A stretch of 11,586 nucleotides of DNA, taken from assembly GCA_003527965.1 (NCBI GenBank), contig DPVY01000158.1, forward strand, positions 1-11,586, read 5' to 3'. The position numbers and the translations under genes are program-made. Positions 7,278 to 11,586 of this stretch are shown here, one piece after another. The stretch is from Fidelibacterota bacterium. Lineage in GTDB: Bacteria; Fidelibacterota; UBA2242. Numbering within the stretch: the stretch's first letter is position 1; each line of letters begins with the position of its first letter. Below the pieces are notes generated by a model. It made no database searches. It was not told the origin of the DNA and was given only the letters and a program-made list of their open reading frames with translations.

Positions 7278-8071
7278 CCCTTTTGGGCAACAATCGCAAA
7301 TCCTATCACATAGGTCAGCCAGTGCTCCCAGCTCCCAAGAGTTAGATTTTCATTTTTTAATTGATGGCAGGGCGCTTCCTGAACTTCTTGAATAATCATC
7401 CCGGATTCGATTATGCCGTTGAAAATATCGCTGAGATAATGCCTAAATTCGATGACGTGGTCGCCGCTGCTGTTGGTTTGGCGGATGCGCTCGGCGTAGG
7501 GCCTGGTAATGCGATAGCCCTGACCGTCCCAATCTTCACAATCAACGAATTCAGTAGCCGGATTGGAGAAATTAACCCGGTAAAGTCCTCCTTTCCGAAG
7601 GATCCGGGCGACTTCGGAATAAACCTCATGAACATCGGGGATATAAGCCATGGATGGCGCCTGGTAAATCAGGTCAAAGGAGCGGTCATTTAGCATAGGG
7701 AGGTTGCGCATATCCGCTTTAAATGTGGTTACTCCATAGCCGTAATGAGTGGCTGCTTTGCGGTCGCCGTCCAGCTGACCTTCACAAATATCCACTACTG
7801 TCACCCGTGCGCCGAGCAGTCCAAACACCACCGACTGTTGCCCGCCGCCGGAAGCCAGGCAGAGGACGTCCTTGTCTTCGACGCTGGAAAGAATATTAGC
7901 GGGGAAAAAGTTGATTAGCGATTCCGGAACAGGATCCAAACGACCGTCGATATACTCCTGAATCAGATCCCGGCTCATATCCAGCCAGGGTTGTGTGAAG
8001 CCGCAGCCTTCCCGAACCATCTTATCCCAGTGTTTTTCGTTTACTTTGGTGTTATTATCTTTTTTCTGCAT
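7274..8071 (-). CDS. Class I SAM-dependent methyltransferase
   Basis: This 265-residue cytoplasmic protein is a Rossmann-fold methyltransferase of the Methyltransf_11 type. Motif I is VLCLASGGGQQS (69-80), followed by the acidic VTVVD (D94) that should hold the SAM ribose. A later DLIYQAPSMAYIPD stretch fits motif IV, and RILRKGGLYRV fits motif V/VI. The LCLASGGGQQ version of motif I is a known subfamily of unannotated bacterial methyltransferases, so it is not aberrant. The methyl acceptor cannot be read from the sequence. It is the last gene of the - strand cluster, 39 bases after the GH-J-like gene, and its ATG lacks a strong ribosome site. Its stop overlaps the GxGYxYP stop by four bases in a convergent arrangement, leaving no room for an intergenic terminator. 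Confidence 0.9.
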   Translation of the reverse strand: MQKKDNNTKVNEKHWDKMVREGCGFTQPWLDMSRDLIQEYIDGRLDPVPESLINFFPANILSSVEDKDVLCLASGGGQQSVVFGLLGARVTVVDICEGQLDGDRKAATHYGYGVTTFKADMRNLPMLNDRSFDLIYQAPSMAYIPDVHEVYSEVARILRKGGLYRVNFSNPATEFVDCEDWDGQGYRITRPYAERIRQTNSSGDHVIEFRHYLSDIFNGIIESGMIIQEVQEAPCHQLKNENLTLGSWEHWLTYVIGFAIVAQKG

Positions 8072-8110
8072 AGATATTTACTTTGACTTTACGTCTATAA
8101 GATAATTATT

Positions 8111-9070
8111 TCAGATTAGACTACAATCTAAAAAATCCCGGTTGACATGTCTGAACCCTGTTTTGACACCACTTCGTCTGATTCCCCCGGTTCTATGATC
8201 AAATCCCACAATCTCGCCGCCCATTTCGGGAATGATCCTACAGGCATAAAGCCCGGAATCGAAAGGCAATAAAACATGGGGAGAATTCTGGTTGAATCCA
8301 TTGAGATTAGGCGAATTTATGCCGTGCAACCCGCCGGCTTTGTTCGTAGCAAGAGCATAATCCCATTTGGGGGAAATTGAATAGACCAGTTCGTATTCGC
8401 CTTTGGTGTTGAGTAATAATTGAGAGACTTCCATCTCGGAATAGAAGCCCGGATCGGCGATTGGTTTCAAAATTTCCCAATTTCTAAATCCGCCATCCTG
8501 AGAATGTAATAAGCCAATTGCTCCGTTTTTCCTAATAGGACGTTTTACAGCTTTTGCTGATATCAGCATATAAATTTGATTGTTATGTCGAAACAGAAAC
8601 GGATCACGCCAGGCATGGATACTACAATCGCCGGGCACATATCGGGGTTCGTAAATTAACCCATCGGGTCTAATCCGAATTTCCGGGATCGGCTCCCATC
8701 TTCTGGTATCGATTCTGTCGGCATAAGCTACTCCGATATTCTGGGTTTTTCCATCATCGGTTTTGCTGTTCCGGGAGGTATAGAAGAGCAGAAATCCTTC
8801 TTTGATGGAAATAACGTCGCCGGTCCAAATCGAGGTGTTGTCCCAACGGTCGGAAGAGGCCGTAAAGACATCATGCGGTCCCCATTCCACTGTTAAAAAA
8901 TCTTTGGTAATTGCATAGCCGACCTGTGAAACCCAATGGTGCTTTTCATCGGGAACCAACGCCGGATCGGCATTTAGAAAGAAAACATGGAATAGTTTCA
9001 GTCGGGGATCGAAGTAATACCAGAAATCCCAGATATAGCGGGTCGGATGATGCAGCGTGGGATATATCAT
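8111..9070 (-). CDS. Leaderless clan GH-J-like (GH32/GH68-related) putative fructoside enzyme
   Basis: This 319-residue protein shows five-bladed-propeller repeats and three acidic motifs in the order and spacing expected for clan GH-J. They are IWDFW (D15, like the nucleophile WDSW of levansucrases), WRDP (D156, the RDP transition-state stabiliser) and SEMEVSQ (E212 or E214, candidate acid/base). A WTGDVI segment (82-87) matches the position of the WSGS element. It has no signal peptide and no C-terminal beta-sandwich, so it is shorter than typical GH32 or GH68 enzymes (usually 400 or more residues) and likely cytoplasmic. A GH43-like or uncharacterised propeller enzyme is the alternative. 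A GGAG at 9081-9084 (complement) lies ten bases before the ATG, supporting the start. It follows the kinase stop by three bases. Whether it acts on a fructoside and feeds the PfkB kinase is inference. Confidence 0.72.
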   Translation of the reverse strand: MIYPTLHHPTRYIWDFWYYFDPRLKLFHVFFLNADPALVPDEKHHWVSQVGYAITKDFLTVEWGPHDVFTASSDRWDNTSIWTGDVISIKEGFLLFYTSRNSKTDDGKTQNIGVAYADRIDTRRWEPIPEIRIRPDGLIYEPRYVPGDCSIHAWRDPFLFRHNNQIYMLISAKAVKRPIRKNGAIGLLHSQDGGFRNWEILKPIADPGFYSEMEVSQLLLNTKGEYELVYSISPKWDYALATNKAGGLHGINSPNLNGFNQNSPHVLLPFDSGLYACRIIPEMGGEIVGFDHRTGGIRRSGVKTGFRHVNRDFLDCSLI

Positions 9071-9073
9071 ATC

Positions 9074-10441
9074 TTATTGTCTCCGTATCGGCAGATTGAT
9101 CGTAAATGTTGTACCCTTGCCGACTTCACTTTCAACGGTAATCGTGCCGCCATGGGCTTCGATAATTTTCTTCACAATGGCTAAACCGAGGCCGGTGCTT
9201 TTCTCGCCGCCGGTTGGTTTGACGCTGGTCTTACTGAATTCCTGGAAAATCTTCATAATTTCGTGTTTGGGTATGCCCTGACCCTGATCTGCAACGGACA
9301 TAAGAATTGAGTCATCAGCCTTCCGGGCGCTGAGCGTAACAGTTGTTTTGGGATAGGAAAATTTGAGCGCGTTGGTAATCAGATTATCCAAAACCTGCAT
9401 AATTCGATCAGGGTCGGCGGTGATGGGTGGAAGTTTCTCCGGGATGTCCAGTTTCAAGGCGATCTGTTTGTTGCTGGCCAGCGATTTAGTCATGGAGTAG
9501 TAGGTCGTGAAGAACTGGTTCAGATCGAATTCTTTCAAGTTGAGTTCAAGGTTACCGCTTTCGATGGCGCTGAAATCAAGCAGGTTGCCAATCAGGTTGA
9601 GCATACGATCGCAATTTTTATCCATAGTTACCAGGACATTGCGCTGCTTCTCCTTGATCTCACCGAGGTAGCCTTCGAGGAAGAGGATGATGAAATTCTT
9701 AATGACACCGATGGGACTGCGCAGATCGTGAGCGGCAAAGCCCAGAAATTTGTTTTTCAAACTGTTTAGCTGAATTAATTGCTCATACATACGGCTCTTT
9801 TCCAGGATAACCGATAACTGAGTGGCGATTTTCAAAAACAGGTCGATATGCAGGTCTTTATATGTGTCGGTCTGCATACTGGAGAAGAAGATAAACCCGA
9901 TGGCCTTATTCATTGCCAATAGGGGACAGGTCAGGCTGGATCGCATGCCCTCCGCAAGGATTAGTTTTGTCGATGCGGATTGTGGATGCTCTTTAAGATA
10001 CAATTCAATGTCGTTAATAATGCGCGGATTGCCGGTGGCGATAATATTTTCGAGACTGCTGTTCTTCAGAGGCGCCGAATAGCCCCGGTCGATTTTAATT
10101 TCCGGTGCTTTGGAACGGATACAGCAGGCTTCCACCATGTTTTTATCTTCATCGATCAGGGCGACGCCGATCCGGTCGTAGGGTATGATTGTATGGAATG
10201 ATTCGAATATATGGTCCAAAACTTCGTGAAGAAGTAAACCGGCGTTGATTTTTTCCGTAATTGAGGCGAGTGTCTGTTGTTCCCGACAGCGTTGTTGGAA
10301 AGAGCGTCCGAGTTCCAGAATGGATTGACCCAGTTCGGCGGCGGCCGGATCGTTATGGTCGATGGTAATCCGGGGTTGGAAATTGCCGTTGCTCATAGCC
10401 TTCAGGGCTTCGCAAAATTCAACGAGTTGTTTTTCGTCCAT
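9074..10441 (-). CDS. Cytoplasmic sensor histidine kinase with GAF domain
   Basis: This 455-residue two-component sensor kinase has no membrane segment. Its N-terminal helical region (1-55) may be a degenerate HAMP-like linker, followed by a GAF-like domain (about 60-215) that could bind a small ligand. The HisKA dimerisation domain carries phospho-acceptor H238 in FLGFAAHDLRSP. The ATPase domain has an N box (N353, N357), a G1 box DQGQGIP (385-391), an F box IFQEFSK and a G2 box GLGLAI (417-422), so it looks catalytically complete. No response regulator or receiver domain is in the window, so the partner is unknown. The ATG at 10441 lies 23 bases inside the 3' end of the ygiQ-like gene; a GAGG ten bases before it is a suitable ribosome site. 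The GH-J-like gene follows three bases after its stop. Confidence 0.92.
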   Translation of the reverse strand: MDEKQLVEFCEALKAMSNGNFQPRITIDHNDPAAAELGQSILELGRSFQQRCREQQTLASITEKINAGLLLHEVLDHIFESFHTIIPYDRIGVALIDEDKNMVEACCIRSKAPEIKIDRGYSAPLKNSSLENIIATGNPRIINDIELYLKEHPQSASTKLILAEGMRSSLTCPLLAMNKAIGFIFFSSMQTDTYKDLHIDLFLKIATQLSVILEKSRMYEQLIQLNSLKNKFLGFAAHDLRSPIGVIKNFIILFLEGYLGEIKEKQRNVLVTMDKNCDRMLNLIGNLLDFSAIESGNLELNLKEFDLNQFFTTYYSMTKSLASNKQIALKLDIPEKLPPITADPDRIMQVLDNLITNALKFSYPKTTVTLSARKADDSILMSVADQGQGIPKHEIMKIFQEFSKTSVKPTGGEKSTGLGLAIVKKIIEAHGGTITVESEVGKGTTFTINLPIRRQ

Positions 10442-11586
10442 TCCTCTTCATCCTCTTTTGCGTTGGTGATTTCTCTTTTAATATCAGAATATTTTTCTGC
10501 TTTTCTTTATGACTAAGCTCTTTTTCGACGAAAATATTTTTCATGGTAAATGGGTCCATCCCGGTGTAATACATGAGGCTGGAATAAGTGGAAGGTGTGG
10601 GAGTGTAGATTTGGATTTGCTCGGGGTTCAGGCAAAGTTCACGGGAAACAAAGATTTTCAGTTTTTCCATATCGGTTTCGGTGCACCCCGGATGAGCGGC
10701 GATAAAGTAGTAGGTTAAAAATTGTTTTTTTCCGAGGGACCGGGTTAATTCGTCGAATTCTTTTTTGAAATGTATTAAACTGTTGCGACCCGGTTTACCC
10801 ATAGCTGCCAGGACTTTAGGCTCGGTATGTTCCGGCGCGATTTTCAGTTGACCTGAGGTATGGTATTTTACAACCTCTTTTAGGTATTTCAACCCCTGTT
10901 TGCGGTCAGCCATCATCAGATCGGTGCGAATGCCGGACCCGATGAAGACTTTTTTAACGCCGGGAATATTGCGTATTTGTTGCAGCAGTTTGATTTGCGG
11001 TTTGTGGGTGACGGGAAGCTGAGGACAAATATCGGGATATATACAGCGTTTGTTTTTGCAGGCGCCGCTTTTCAGTTTTTTTTTGCATTCAAAACCGTAC
11101 ATATTGGCGGTGGGTCCGCCGACATCACTGATATAGCCCGTGAAGTCCGGCAGAGTCGTCATCTGTTTTGCTTCTTTAATAATTGATTGTTCACTGCGCC
11201 ATCGGATAGTGCGTCCTTCGTGAACGCCGATTGCGCAGAAATTACATTCTCCATAGCAGCCCCGGTGAGAACTGATCGAAAATTTAATGGTATCCAACGC
11301 CCGGACTTTGCCCTGTTTGAGATAATAGGGATGTACGGCGCGCTCAAAATCCAGGGCGTAGCTTTGGTCCAGTTCGGCCTGGCTGAGGTAGAATTGGGGC
11401 GGGTTCTGCACGAGATATCGTTCATCTGTTTTTTGAACAAGCCCTTCGGCATTCAGAGGATCGTTGTTTCGGTAAAATGTGTGGAACATGTCGATGAAAG
11501 CCCGTTTGTTTTTCACGACCGTCTGATATGATGGGAGAGTTTTATAAGTTTGTGGTGGTGTTTTGGAAATATAGGAGAGACCCCTA
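10419..11586 (-). CDS. ygiQ: YgiQ/UPF0313-family radical SAM protein (N-terminal part outside window)
   Basis: This is a radical SAM [4Fe-4S] protein of the YgiQ (UPF0313) family, whose reaction is not established. The cluster-binding motif is RGCYGECNFC, with cysteines encoded at about 11235-11258, and a second cysteine-rich stretch follows the family-typical SDVGGPTANMYG. The frame is open to the right edge and reads YKTLPSYQTVV just before the GTG at 11516; that segment matches family sequence, so the GTG is not the start and the gene continues beyond the window. Full-length members run to about 600-740 residues, so roughly the C-terminal half is present. The 3' end finishes normally in a basic tail ending KTTR. 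It overlaps the kinase start by 23 bases. Membership in the sugar cluster is doubtful; it may simply be an adjacent conserved gene. Confidence 0.93.
   Translation of the reverse strand, partial: RGLSYISKTPPQTYKTLPSYQTVVKNKRAFIDMFHTFYRNNDPLNAEGLVQKTDERYLVQNPPQFYLSQAELDQSYALDFERAVHPYYLKQGKVRALDTIKFSISSHRGCYGECNFCAIGVHEGRTIRWRSEQSIIKEAKQMTTLPDFTGYISDVGGPTANMYGFECKKKLKSGACKNKRCIYPDICPQLPVTHKPQIKLLQQIRNIPGVKKVFIGSGIRTDLMMADRKQGLKYLKEVVKYHTSGQLKIAPEHTEPKVLAAMGKPGRNSLIHFKKEFDELTRSLGKKQFLTYYFIAAHPGCTETDMEKLKIFVSRELCLNPEQIQIYTPTPSTYSSLMYYTGMDPFTMKNIFVEKELSHKEKQKNILILKEKSPTQKRMKRNGRKTTR

Noticed and set aside
7278..7287. CCC-TTTT-GGG inverted repeat at the operon junction
   Set aside because: A 3-base stem without a following T run is too weak for a terminator.
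7361..7693. Open frame on the + strand within the methyltransferase gene
   Set aside because: It is antisense to a protein with clear SAM-binding motifs and has no family-like content.
8072..8110. 39-base gap before the methyltransferase as a promoter or hairpin
   Set aside because: I see no convincing -35/-10 pair; the AGATT/AATCT repeat at its edge is short and partly coding.
11514..11516. GTG as the start of a shortened YgiQ protein
   Set aside because: The frame continues to the right edge and encodes family-like sequence (KTLPSYQTV), so the gene is cut by the window, not truncated.

Overview
The window looks like an accessory carbohydrate-utilisation region of a free-living bacterium. 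It is almost fully coding: seven genes on the + strand (1-7277) meet four genes on the - strand (11586-7274) tail to tail. There are no RNA genes, insertion sequences, CRISPR arrays or gaps over about 40 bases. A lipobox lipoprotein, a large YgiQ-type radical SAM protein and a soluble hybrid-free histidine kinase suggest a diderm bacterium, possibly an FCB-type or candidate-phylum lineage. That placement is a guess; no phylogenetic marker is present.

The + strand is one tightly packed, probably single transcription unit. It opens with two inner-membrane permeases of a sugar ABC importer (the first is cut by the left edge). A zinc-type medium-chain dehydrogenase, a PfkB sugar kinase and a GH130-type five-bladed propeller enzyme follow. 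The dehydrogenase/kinase and kinase/GH130 junctions each have 4-base ATGA overlaps. Next come a predicted surface lipoprotein with an (alpha/alpha)6-barrel look and a GxGYxYP-type putative glycoside hydrolase. A plausible scheme is that a small mannose-containing oligosaccharide is imported, split inside the cell by the GH130 enzyme, and its product oxidised or isomerised through a keto sugar by the dehydrogenase and phosphorylated by the kinase. No substrate-binding protein or ATPase gene is in the window; they may lie upstream or elsewhere.

The - strand cluster, read from the right edge, holds the C-terminal part of a YgiQ-family radical SAM protein, a GAF-containing cytoplasmic histidine kinase whose start lies inside the ygiQ 3' end, a leaderless protein resembling clan GH-J (GH32/GH68) fructoside enzymes, and a class I SAM-dependent methyltransferase. 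The last genes of the two strands overlap by 4 bases at their stop codons.

The items most worth a second look are the GxGYxYP-type protein, which lacks its family's naming motif and has an AT-rich block inside it; the compact intracellular GH-J-like protein with a levansucrase-like set of acidic residues; the lipoprotein of unknown activity; and the possible loss of a phosphate-binding lysine in the GH130 enzyme.
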